A stretch of 64,000 nt of DNA from JAQGMV01 sp035626595 (GTDB lineage Bacteria; Pseudomonadota; Gammaproteobacteria; Burkholderiales; SG8-41), in assembly GCA_035626595.1 (NCBI GenBank), contig DASPNJ010000139.1, positions 62,001 through 126,000 on the forward strand, read 5' to 3'. This document shows positions 19,470 to 26,657 of the stretch, in pieces; positions within the stretch are counted from its first letter, which is position 1, and each line of letters begins with the position of its first letter. The notes beneath the pieces are model-generated. The model saw only the letters and a program-made list of their open reading frames with translations. It was not told where the DNA came from and did not search any database. Position numbers and translations under genes: made by a program.

Positions 19470-20266
19470 CAAATCTCCCACCAGCGGGTGTCGCGGCCCG
19501 GCGCACGCCCCTTGAGATACGGGCTGTTCGGGAAGTTCGCGAGCAGTACGCGCTCCGCGTCATTGCGCAGCTCCGTCATCCCGAGCGCGTCGTAGGCTTT
19601 CACGAGGATCACGAGGCCCTCCTCGTTGGCGGGCGCCTGCGGGTAGGTCTTCAACGCGTACTGTGCGCGATTCACCGCCGCCACGTGCGCGCCGCGTTTG
19701 AGGTAATAGCGCGCGACATGCACCTCGTGCGCGGCGAGCGAGTTCACCAGGTACTTCATGCGCAGGATGGCGTCGGGCGTGTACTTGCTGTCCGGGAACC
19801 GGTTCACGAGCTCCTTGAACGCGTCGAACGACTCCACGCCCGCTTTCGGATCACGCTCGGTCATGTCCTGGTTGCCGATGAAACCGAGGATGCCGAGATC
19901 CTCGTTGAAGTTCGCGAGGCCCTTCAGGTAGTGCACGTAATCGACGTTCGGATGGTTCGGATGCAGCTTGATGAAGCGATCGGCCGCGGCCACTGCGAGC
20001 GCCGGCTCGCCGTCCTTGTAATGAGCGTAGGCGATCTCGATCTGCGCCTGCTGCGCGAAGCGGCCGTACGGGTAGCGCGCTTCGAGCTTCTGATAGAGCT
20101 TGATCGACTCCTCGTAGTTGCGGTCGTTCAAGTTCTGCTTGGCCTCGGAATACAGCTTCGCCGCGGACCAGCCCTTGGTCTCGTCGTAGTCGTCCCGGAA
20201 CATGGCGCAGGACGCGAGCGACCAGCCGACGAGGAGCGCGAGAATTGCGGCTAAACTACGTGTCAT
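19460..20266 (-). CDS. bamD: outer membrane protein assembly factor BamD
   Basis: Essential lipoprotein of the BAM complex that inserts beta-barrel proteins into the outer membrane. From the ATG at 20264-20266 the product is 268 residues. The signal peptide ends in the lipobox LASC (lipid-attached Cys at residue 20). TPR-like helices follow: LYSEAKQNLNDRNYEESIKL, YGRFAQQAQIEIAYAHYK, and further pairs to about residue 240. Residue spacing and the opening motif DETKGWSAAKLYSEA are typical of betaproteobacterial BamD/ComL. Its start codon is 2 bases from that of divergent rluD, an arrangement also conserved in enterobacteria in looser form. Confidence 0.95.
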   Translation of the reverse strand: MTRSLAAILALLVGWSLASCAMFRDDYDETKGWSAAKLYSEAKQNLNDRNYEESIKLYQKLEARYPYGRFAQQAQIEIAYAHYKDGEPALAVAAADRFIKLHPNHPNVDYVHYLKGLANFNEDLGILGFIGNQDMTERDPKAGVESFDAFKELVNRFPDSKYTPDAILRMKYLVNSLAAHEVHVARYYLKRGAHVAAVNRAQYALKTYPQAPANEEGLVILVKAYDALGMTELRNDAERVLLANFPNSPYLKGRAPGRDTRWWEIWNW

Positions 20267-20268
20267 AA

Positions 20269-21228
20269 ATGCAAAAATCTCTCGGAAAACAAGATTATAG
20301 CGCAGCATATCCGAGCGATGCCGTGGAGCTGGTGGTGCCGCCGGACTGCGCCGGATTGCGCCTCGATCAGGTGCTCGCGCGGCTGCTCCCACAGCATTCC
20401 CGCAGCCGCCTCACGACCTGGGTGCGCGAGGAACGCGTGCAAGTGGACGGGCGGCCGGCGCTGCCGCGCGTAAAGATGTGGGGCGGCGAGCATCTCAGCG
20501 TGCGTCCGGGAGCCGGGCCTGAAACGCTCGCGCACGCGCCGCAGGTCATGCCGCTTTCGATTGTGTACGAGGACGAAGCGCTGATCGTGATCGACAAGCC
20601 CGCCGGCCTCGTCGTTCACCCGGGCAGCGGCAACTGGGAAGGGACTCTGCTGAACGCGCTGCTCGCGCACGCGCCCGAGCTCAAGGCGATCCCGCGCGCG
20701 GGCATCGTGCATCGACTCGACAAGGACACGAGCGGTCTGCTCGCCGTGGCTAAGACCGCAACGGCGCAAACCGATCTCGTGCGCCAGTTGCAGGCGCGCA
20801 GCGTCAGACGCGAGTACGCCGCTGTCGTACACGGCCGCATCGCAGGCGCCGGGACGATCGAGGCGCCGATCGGGCGCCATCCGGTCAGCCGCACGCGTAT
20901 GGCGGTCGTCGCGCGCGGAAAACCCGCGGTGACGCATTACGTGCCGATCGAACACTTTGCCGGTGCAACGCTCCTCACCTGCCGCCTCGAAACCGGCCGC
21001 ACGCACCAGATCCGCGTTCATCTCGCTTCGATCGGCCATCCGCTCGTCGGGGATCCGGTCTATGGCCCGCGCAGCGGCCGCGGCCAGGAACGCGCGTTTC
21101 ACCGGCAGGCGCTGCACGCGCGCAAGCTCGGGCTCGTGCATCCGGTGACAGGACGTGCGGTTGCATGGGAATCGCCTCTGCCGGACGACATGCAGGCGCT
21201 CATCGCGAACATGAAGCAGGCGCAATGA
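20269..21228 (+). CDS. rluD: 23S rRNA pseudouridine synthase RluD
   Basis: Converts uridines of helix 69 in 23S rRNA (1911/1915/1917 in E. coli) to pseudouridine. The 319-residue protein has an N-terminal S4 RNA-binding domain (about residues 25-85, LDQVLARLLPQHSRSRLTTW) and the RluA-family catalytic domain with HRLDKDTSGLL (catalytic D151) and ETGRTHQIRVHL. The start at 20269 is the longest possible; family alignment would fit a start some 15 codons later, which would also leave room for a promoter. The stop overlaps pgeF (ATGA). Confidence 0.92.
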   Translation: MQKSLGKQDYSAAYPSDAVELVVPPDCAGLRLDQVLARLLPQHSRSRLTTWVREERVQVDGRPALPRVKMWGGEHLSVRPGAGPETLAHAPQVMPLSIVYEDEALIVIDKPAGLVVHPGSGNWEGTLLNALLAHAPELKAIPRAGIVHRLDKDTSGLLAVAKTATAQTDLVRQLQARSVRREYAAVVHGRIAGAGTIEAPIGRHPVSRTRMAVVARGKPAVTHYVPIEHFAGATLLTCRLETGRTHQIRVHLASIGHPLVGDPVYGPRSGRGQERAFHRQALHARKLGLVHPVTGRAVAWESPLPDDMQALIANMKQAQ

Positions 21229-21974
21229 GCGCGACTCCCGGCGCGCATCCCGACTGGATCGCGCCCGAGTGGTCTGCTCCGCCCGCCGTAAAGGCGCTTG
21301 TCACCACGCGCGCCGGCGGCGTGAGCGCCCCACCGTACGACAGTCTGAACCTCGGCTTCTCGACCGGCGACGACCCGCGCGCGGTCGAAGAAAATCGCCG
21401 GCGCGTCCGCGCGCTCCTGCCGGAGGAGCCGCGCTGGCTCAAACAGGTGCACGGCGCGCGCGTGGTGGTGGCCGAAACCGTAGCGGATCGGCCTGAAGCC
21501 GACGCGGCCGTGACCCGCGAATCCAACGTCGTATGCGCGATTCTCGTCGCCGATTGTCTGCCGGTCCTGATGTGTGACCGCGCGGGCACCGTAATTGCCG
21601 CAGCGCACGCAGGCTGGCGCGGACTTGCCGCCGGCGTGATCGACAACACGGTACAAGCCATGCGCACGGCAGGCGCACGTGACGTTCTAGCCTACATCGG
21701 CCCCGGCATCGGTCCACGCGCGTTCGAGGTCGGCCGTGACGTATTCGAAGCGTACGTGACACGCGACAGCGCGGCGGCCGATGCTTTCATGCCTGCGCGC
21801 GCGGGCAAGTGGCTGGCCGATCTGCCGGCGCTCGCGCGCCGCGCGCTGCGCCGCTGCGGCGTCCTGGAGATCCACGGCGGAAATCTCTGTACCCATTCGG
21901 ATGCGCGACGCTTCTATTCATATCGGCGCGAGCCGACGACCGGCCGCATGGGCGCGCTCATCTGGCGCGAGTGA
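21225..21974 (+). CDS. pgeF: YfiH/PgeF family protein (laccase-domain)
   Basis: Member of the YfiH/LACC1 family, 249 residues. In E. coli the protein edits peptidoglycan precursors by removing wrongly inserted L-serine; other members act as purine nucleoside enzymes or are named polyphenol oxidase. Conserved zinc-site motifs are visible: KQVHGARVV, VADCLPVLM (Cys ligand), and AAAHAGWRGLAAGVI (His ligand). LNLGFSTGDDP in the N-terminal part is also typical. The order bamD / rluD-pgeF is the same as in enterobacteria, which supports the assignment. The start overlaps the rluD stop by 4 bases. Confidence 0.9.
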   Translation: MSATPGAHPDWIAPEWSAPPAVKALVTTRAGGVSAPPYDSLNLGFSTGDDPRAVEENRRRVRALLPEEPRWLKQVHGARVVVAETVADRPEADAAVTRESNVVCAILVADCLPVLMCDRAGTVIAAAHAGWRGLAAGVIDNTVQAMRTAGARDVLAYIGPGIGPRAFEVGRDVFEAYVTRDSAAADAFMPARAGKWLADLPALARRALRRCGVLEIHGGNLCTHSDARRFYSYRREPTTGRMGALIWRE

Positions 21975-21997
21975 TCGGTCGCTTAACCGGCAGCCAC

Positions 21998-23794
21998 ATG
22001 GACACGGGCAACATCTCTTCCGCGCAGGCGCTCGCCGAATTCAACCGGCGCCTGCTGGAGCAGGTGTTCAAACCGCTTGCGCGCGACGGCACGGCGCCCA
22101 CGCCGCCGCAAATGATGGAATCCCTCGCTGCGGGGCTGGCGCACGACACGCAGCGCTGGGCGGAGATCCAGAATCGTTACTATCGGAAGCAGCTCGAGCT
22201 CTGGTCGAGCATCGTCGGCCAGCCGGCTCACGGGACGCCCGTCAAAGTCGTCGAACCGGAGCCCGGCGACCGGAGGTTTCGCGCGCCGGAGTGGCAGCAG
22301 CCGTACTTCAATTTCCTGGCGCAGTCGTATCTGCTCAACGCGCAGTGGCTGAAGGAGCTCGTGGGAGCCGCCGAGCTCGATCCGCAGGCGAAGCGCAAGC
22401 TCGCGTTCTATACGCGGCAGTATCTCGACGCGATCTCACCGGCGAACTTCCCCTGGAGCAATCCGGAGGCGCTCAAGCTCGCCTCCGAGACGCAGGGCGA
22501 AAGCGTTTCGAAGGGACTGCGCAATCTCGCCGCCGACATCGAGCGTGGCCTGGTATCGATGACCGACGAGAGCGCCTTCGAAGTGGGCCGCAACCTCGCG
22601 GTCACGGCCGGCGCCGTCGTTTACGAAAACGACTTCATGCAGGTGATCCAGTACCGCCCCGCCACCGACACGGTATACGCGCGGCCATTGGTGATGATTC
22701 CCCCGTGCATCAACAAGTACTACATCCTCGATCTGCAGCCGGAGAATTCGTTCGTGCGGCACGCCGTCGGCGCAGGCCAGACGGTATTCATGGTGTCGTG
22801 GCGCAACATGCCCGATTCGATGGGCAAGGCGACCTGGGACGATTATCTCCAACAGGGCGTCATGAAAGCGCTCGATGTCGCGCAGGAGATCTGCGAATCG
22901 GACAAGGTGAACGCGCTCGGCTTCTGTGTCGGCGGGACGCTGCTCGGAGCCGCGCTCGCAGTCCGTGGCGCGCAGGAAGCGAACGGCGCGCGAAAGAGCG
23001 ACGCGCAACGCGCGAACGAGCGCGTCGCGAGCCTCACGCTGCTCGCCGCGATGCTCGACTTCTCCGATACCGGAGAGCTCTCGGTGTTCGTGGACGAGTC
23101 GTACGTGCTCAAGCGCGAGCTCGAGTTCGCCGAGGGCGGGCTCCTGCCCGGGCGCGAGCTCGCGCTGACGTTCGCATCGCTCCGCGCGAACGATCTGATC
23201 TGGCAGTACGTCGTCAACAATTATCTCAAGGGCAAGACGCCGGACCCGTTCGACCTCCTGTACTGGAACAGCGACAGCACGAACCTGCCGGGCGTGATGT
23301 ATGCGTACTACATCCGTAACATGTATCTGGAGAATAACTTGCGCGTGCCCGGAAAGCTCACGATGTGCGGCGTCAAAGTCGATCTGCGCAAGGTCGACAT
23401 GCCCACATACGTGCTCGCGACCCGCGAGGATCACATCGTCCCGTGGAGGACGGCCTACGCGAGCGCGAATCTCCTGCGCGGGCCGACCGAGTTCGTGCTG
23501 GCGGCGAGCGGCCACATTGCCGGCGTCATAAATCCGACGTCGCGCAACAAGCGCAATTACTGGCTCGGCAGTGGGAAACGCGCAGCGCACGCGGCCGGTA
23601 AACTGCCCAAGGACCCCGAGCGCTGGCTGAAATCCGCGGAGTCGACCCCCGGGAGCTGGTGGACGCACTGGAGCGCGTGGCTGGCGCATCACGGCGGCGA
23701 GCGCGTGCCTTGCCGCAAGGCGCTGGGCAACGCGACTTATCGCGAGATCGAGCCTGCGCCGGGACGATACGTGAAAGAGAAAGTAAAGAGTTAG
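21998..23794 (+). CDS. phaC: class I poly(3-hydroxyalkanoate) synthase
   Basis: Polymerises (R)-3-hydroxyacyl-CoA into PHA granules. The 598-residue length fits class I enzymes. An N-terminal PhaC_N domain (about residues 85-255) is followed by an alpha/beta hydrolase fold. The catalytic triad is readable: C310 in the lipase-box-like GFCVGG, D478 in ATREDHIVPW and H506 in ASGHIAG. FVSWRNMPDS-type sequence (FMVSWRNMPDS) and YYIRNMYLENNL are family signatures. ATG 21998 is preferred; a GTG at 21971 overlapping the pgeF stop is possible. phaB and phaR follow, but no phaA thiolase gene is present. Confidence 0.95.
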   Translation: MDTGNISSAQALAEFNRRLLEQVFKPLARDGTAPTPPQMMESLAAGLAHDTQRWAEIQNRYYRKQLELWSSIVGQPAHGTPVKVVEPEPGDRRFRAPEWQQPYFNFLAQSYLLNAQWLKELVGAAELDPQAKRKLAFYTRQYLDAISPANFPWSNPEALKLASETQGESVSKGLRNLAADIERGLVSMTDESAFEVGRNLAVTAGAVVYENDFMQVIQYRPATDTVYARPLVMIPPCINKYYILDLQPENSFVRHAVGAGQTVFMVSWRNMPDSMGKATWDDYLQQGVMKALDVAQEICESDKVNALGFCVGGTLLGAALAVRGAQEANGARKSDAQRANERVASLTLLAAMLDFSDTGELSVFVDESYVLKRELEFAEGGLLPGRELALTFASLRANDLIWQYVVNNYLKGKTPDPFDLLYWNSDSTNLPGVMYAYYIRNMYLENNLRVPGKLTMCGVKVDLRKVDMPTYVLATREDHIVPWRTAYASANLLRGPTEFVLAASGHIAGVINPTSRNKRNYWLGSGKRAAHAAGKLPKDPERWLKSAESTPGSWWTHWSAWLAHHGGERVPCRKALGNATYREIEPAPGRYVKEKVKS

Positions 23795-23818
23795 TGCAAC
23801 ACGCGTGAGGAGAACACG

Positions 23819-24562
23819 ATGGCCAAGCGGGTAGCGGTGGTAACGGGCGGGATGGGCGGACTGGGCGAAGCGATCTGTACGAAGCTCTCCGCGATGGGCG
23901 ACAAAGTGATCGCCACCTACTCTCCAGGCAATACGAAGTACGGCGAGTGGCTCGCGGAGATGAAAAAACAAGGCCACGAGTTCGGCGCGGTCGCGGTCGA
24001 TGTCGCGGATTACGAGTCGTGCCAGCGCGCGGTGACGCAGATCCAGAACGAGTTCGGGCCGGTGGACGTGCTCGTGAACAACGCCGGCATCACCCGCGAC
24101 ATGACCTTCCGCAAGATGGACAAGGCCGCGTGGGACGCCGTGATGAAGACCAATCTGGACAGCGTCTTCAACATGACGAAGCCGGTGATCGACGGGATGG
24201 CCGAGCGCGGCTGGGGGCGCGTCATCAACGTGTCGTCCGTGAACGGCCAGAAAGGCGCGTTCGGTCAGACCAACTATTCGGCCGCGAAAGCCGGCATGCA
24301 CGGTTTCACCAAAGCCCTCGCGCTGGAGTACGCGCGCAAGGGCGTGACGGTGAATACGATCTCGCCCGGTTACATCGGGACCAAGATGGTGCTCGCGATC
24401 CCGAAGGACATCCTGGACTCCAAGATCGTCCCGCAAATCCCGATCGGCCGGCTCGGCAAGCCGGAGGAGGTCGCGGGGCTCGTGGCGTATCTCTGTTCGG
24501 AGGAGGCCGCGTTCGTCACGGGCGCCAACATCTCGATCAACGGCGGGCAGCACATGTCGTGA
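23819..24562 (+). CDS. phaB: acetoacetyl-CoA reductase (NADPH)
   Basis: Short-chain dehydrogenase that reduces acetoacetyl-CoA to (R)-3-hydroxybutyryl-CoA, the substrate of PhaC. The 247 residues start after a clear GAGGAG ribosome-binding site. The nucleotide-binding motif is TGGMGGLGEAI (about residues 9-19). NNAGITRD follows at about 88, then the catalytic Ser in NVSSVNGQKG, and the YSAAK motif (Tyr and Lys, about 154-158). The insertion NYSAAKAGMHGFTKALA and the ending ANISINGGQHMS are diagnostic of PhaB rather than FabG. It is 24 bases downstream of phaC. Confidence 0.95.
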   Translation: MAKRVAVVTGGMGGLGEAICTKLSAMGDKVIATYSPGNTKYGEWLAEMKKQGHEFGAVAVDVADYESCQRAVTQIQNEFGPVDVLVNNAGITRDMTFRKMDKAAWDAVMKTNLDSVFNMTKPVIDGMAERGWGRVINVSSVNGQKGAFGQTNYSAAKAGMHGFTKALALEYARKGVTVNTISPGYIGTKMVLAIPKDILDSKIVPQIPIGRLGKPEEVAGLVAYLCSEEAAFVTGANISINGGQHMS

Positions 24563-24605
24563 TGTGAAATAATCGCGCTCCCGCCAGACGTTAAACGAGA
24601 ATCAC

Positions 24606-25193
24606 ATGGCCCAGGCGACGCGCATCATCAAGAAGTACCCGAATCGCCGGTTGTACGACACCGAGACGAGCAGCTACATCACGCTCGCCGACGTGAAAAA
24701 GCTCGTGCTGGACCATGTCGATTTCCGCGTCGAGGACGCGAAGAGCAAGGAGGATCTGACGCGCAGCATCCTGCTTCAGATCATCCTCGAGGAAGAAAGT
24801 GCCGGCGCGCCGATGTTCTCCTCCGACATGCTCTCGCAGATCATCCGCTTCTACGGCAACGCCATGCAGGGCATGATGGGCAGTTATCTCGAGAAGAACA
24901 TCCACACGTTCATCGAGATCCAGAAGCGCCTCCAGGACCAGTCGCGGCAGCTCTACGGTCAGAACCCGATGCTCGGCTCGGAGGCGTGGAGCGAGTTCGT
25001 GAAGATGCAGGGACCGGCGATCCAGGGGCTCATGAGCCGCTATCTGGAGCAGAGCGCGAGCGCGTTCATGGACATGCAGAACCAGCTCCAACAGCAGACG
25101 CGCAACCTCTTCGGCAGCTTTCAGTTCCCGAATTTCGGCGGCACTCCGCCCAAGACGCCCGAGCCGGACAAGGGCGGCGAGAACAAGGGCTGA
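24606..25193 (+). CDS. phaR: polyhydroxyalkanoate synthesis repressor PhaR
   Basis: DNA- and granule-binding regulator that represses phasin and pha genes until PHA granules titrate it. The 195 residues comprise the N-terminal PHB_acc_N domain (IIKKYPNRRLYDTETSSYIT, about residues 7-26, the DNA-binding part) and the PHB accumulation regulatory domain (about 65-110, FSSDMLSQIIRFYGNAMQGM). A Gln/Met-rich helical tail ends in a proline-rich, charged stretch. It lies 43 bases after phaB and closes the cluster; a strong terminator follows. Binding sites upstream of phaC could not be recognised by eye. Confidence 0.94.
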   Translation: MAQATRIIKKYPNRRLYDTETSSYITLADVKKLVLDHVDFRVEDAKSKEDLTRSILLQIILEEESAGAPMFSSDMLSQIIRFYGNAMQGMMGSYLEKNIHTFIEIQKRLQDQSRQLYGQNPMLGSEAWSEFVKMQGPAIQGLMSRYLEQSASAFMDMQNQLQQQTRNLFGSFQFPNFGGTPPKTPEPDKGGENKG

Positions 25194-25204
25194 ACTTTTC
25201 AGCG

Positions 25205-25259
25205 AAAACGGGGACAGACCACCTTTTTCCGGAAAAACGGGGGCCTGCCCCCTTTTTTT
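25205..25259 (+). terminator. REP-like palindrome with strong intrinsic terminator
   Basis: The right part (25233-25259) is a classical terminator: AAAAAC, then GGGGG-CCTG-CCCCC, then seven T. The left part contains AAAACGGGGACAGACCACC, which resembles the GGGGACAGACCAC repeats that I know as REP-type elements in betaproteobacteria. The whole can form a longer imperfect palindrome. It ends the pha operon, immediately upstream of rimO. Confidence 0.85.
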
Positions 25260-25266
25260 ACGTCTC

Positions 25267-26586
25267 GTGACAACTGAAAACACCCCTAAAGTCGGTTTCG
25301 TCTCGCTCGGCTGTCCGAAGGCGCTCGTCGATTCCGAGCGCATTCTCACGCAGCTTCGCGCCGAGGGTTATCTGATCTCGCCCTCGTACGCAGACGCCGA
25401 CGTCGTCGTCGTGAATACCTGCGGCTTCATCGATTCGGCGGTCGCCGAATCGCTGGATGCGATCGGCGAAGCGCTGGAGGAAAACGGCAAAGTGATCGTC
25501 ACCGGCTGCCTGGGCGCCAAAGGCGACGTCGTGCGCAAGACGCACCCGAAGGTGCTGGCGGTGACGGGGCCGCACGCGACGGACGAAGTGATGCGCGCGG
25601 TGCACGCGCAACTGCCCAAACCGCACGATCCATTCGTCGATCTCGTGCCGCCGCAGGGCATCAAGTTGACGCCGCGGCACTACGCGTACCTGAAGATCGC
25701 CGAGGGCTGCAATCACCGCTGCACGTTCTGCATCATCCCGTCCATGCGCGGCGATCTCGTCAGCCGTCCGATCGGCGAGGTGATGACCGAGGCGCAGGCG
25801 CTGGTGAAAGCCGGCGTGAAAGAGCTCCTCGTCGTCTCGCAGGACACGAGCGCGTACGGTGTCGACGTGAAGTACCGCACCGGCTTCTGGGGCGGCCGGC
25901 CGCTGCGCACCCGCATGACGGAGCTCGCGTGCGCTCTAGGCGAACTCGGCGCGTGGGTGCGCCTCCACTATGTCTATCCGTACCCGCACGTGGACGAAAT
26001 GATCCCGCTGATGGCGGAGGGCAAGATCCTGCCCTACCTGGATGTACCTTTTCAGCACGCGAGCCGCCGCATATTGAAAGCGATGAAGCGGCCGGCAAAT
26101 GCCGAGGACAACCTCGCGCGCATCCGGCGCTGGCGCGAGATCTGCCCGGAGCTCACCATCCGCAGCACGTTCATCGTGGGCTTTCCCGGCGAGACCGAAG
26201 GCGATTTCGAAGAGCTGCTCACTTTTCTAGAAGAAGCGCAGCTCGATCGCGTCGGCTGTTTCGCCTACTCACCCGTGGAAGGCGCCGCCGCGAACGCGCT
26301 GGCCGGCGCGGTGCCGGAGGCAGTGAAGGAAGCGCGCCGCGAGCGGTTCATGGCCGTGCAGGAGCGCATCAGCGCCGAGCGGCTCGAGCGCAAGGTCGGA
26401 CGCCAGATCACGGTGCTCGTGGACGAGATCACCGACGATGGCGCCATGGCGCGCTCTGCCGCAGACGCGCCGGAGATCGACGGCGTCGTACACGTTGCGC
26501 GCTCGCGCAAGTTCGAACTCGGCGAATTCGCGCAGGTGCGCGTCACGCGCAGTGACGCGCACGATCTATACGCAAAAGCCGTCTGA
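25267..26586 (+). CDS. rimO: ribosomal protein S12 methylthiotransferase RimO
   Basis: Radical SAM enzyme that methylthiolates the conserved aspartate of ribosomal protein S12. The 439 residues start at GTG 25267, directly behind the terminator. An N-terminal UPF0004 domain has cluster Cys residues in SLGCPKALVDSE, NTCGFID and TGCLGAK. The radical SAM triad is in EGCNHRCTFCIIPS (C148, C152, C155). FVSRP-type sequence DLVSRPIGEV follows, and a C-terminal TRAM domain occupies about residues 375-439. The NTCGFID and SLGCPKALVDSE forms separate RimO from the related MiaB. Confidence 0.95.
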   Translation: MTTENTPKVGFVSLGCPKALVDSERILTQLRAEGYLISPSYADADVVVVNTCGFIDSAVAESLDAIGEALEENGKVIVTGCLGAKGDVVRKTHPKVLAVTGPHATDEVMRAVHAQLPKPHDPFVDLVPPQGIKLTPRHYAYLKIAEGCNHRCTFCIIPSMRGDLVSRPIGEVMTEAQALVKAGVKELLVVSQDTSAYGVDVKYRTGFWGGRPLRTRMTELACALGELGAWVRLHYVYPYPHVDEMIPLMAEGKILPYLDVPFQHASRRILKAMKRPANAEDNLARIRRWREICPELTIRSTFIVGFPGETEGDFEELLTFLEEAQLDRVGCFAYSPVEGAAANALAGAVPEAVKEARRERFMAVQERISAERLERKVGRQITVLVDEITDDGAMARSAADAPEIDGVVHVARSRKFELGEFAQVRVTRSDAHDLYAKAV

Positions 26587-26606
26587 CGTCGGAATCGCGA
26601 TGCTGA

Positions 26607-26656
26607 CGTAGGGTGCGCCGATGGCGCACCGCGGTGCGCTACCAGCGCACCCTACG
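26607..26656. repeat. double-hairpin repeat GTAGGGTGCGC...GCGCACCCTAC
   Basis: The outer arms CGTAGGGTGCGC (26607-26618) and GCGCACCCTACG (26645-26656) are perfect complements. Inside are two perfect 8-base hairpins, GGTGCGCC-GAT-GGCGCACC (26612-26630) and GGTGCGCT-ACC-AGCGCACC (26633-26651). It sits between the convergent rimO and helicase genes and is related to 18278-18301. Confidence 0.85.
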
Positions 26657-26657
26657 A

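Noticed and set aside
22436..24553. 705-codon ORF antisense to phaC and phaB
   Set aside because: High-GC antisense frame with no domain, composition rich in Arg/His/Asp, lying fully opposite two well-identified genes.
26607..26656. Double-hairpin repeat as an insertion sequence end or attachment site
   Set aside because: No transposase or integrase gene and no target duplication; best described as a dispersed palindromic repeat.
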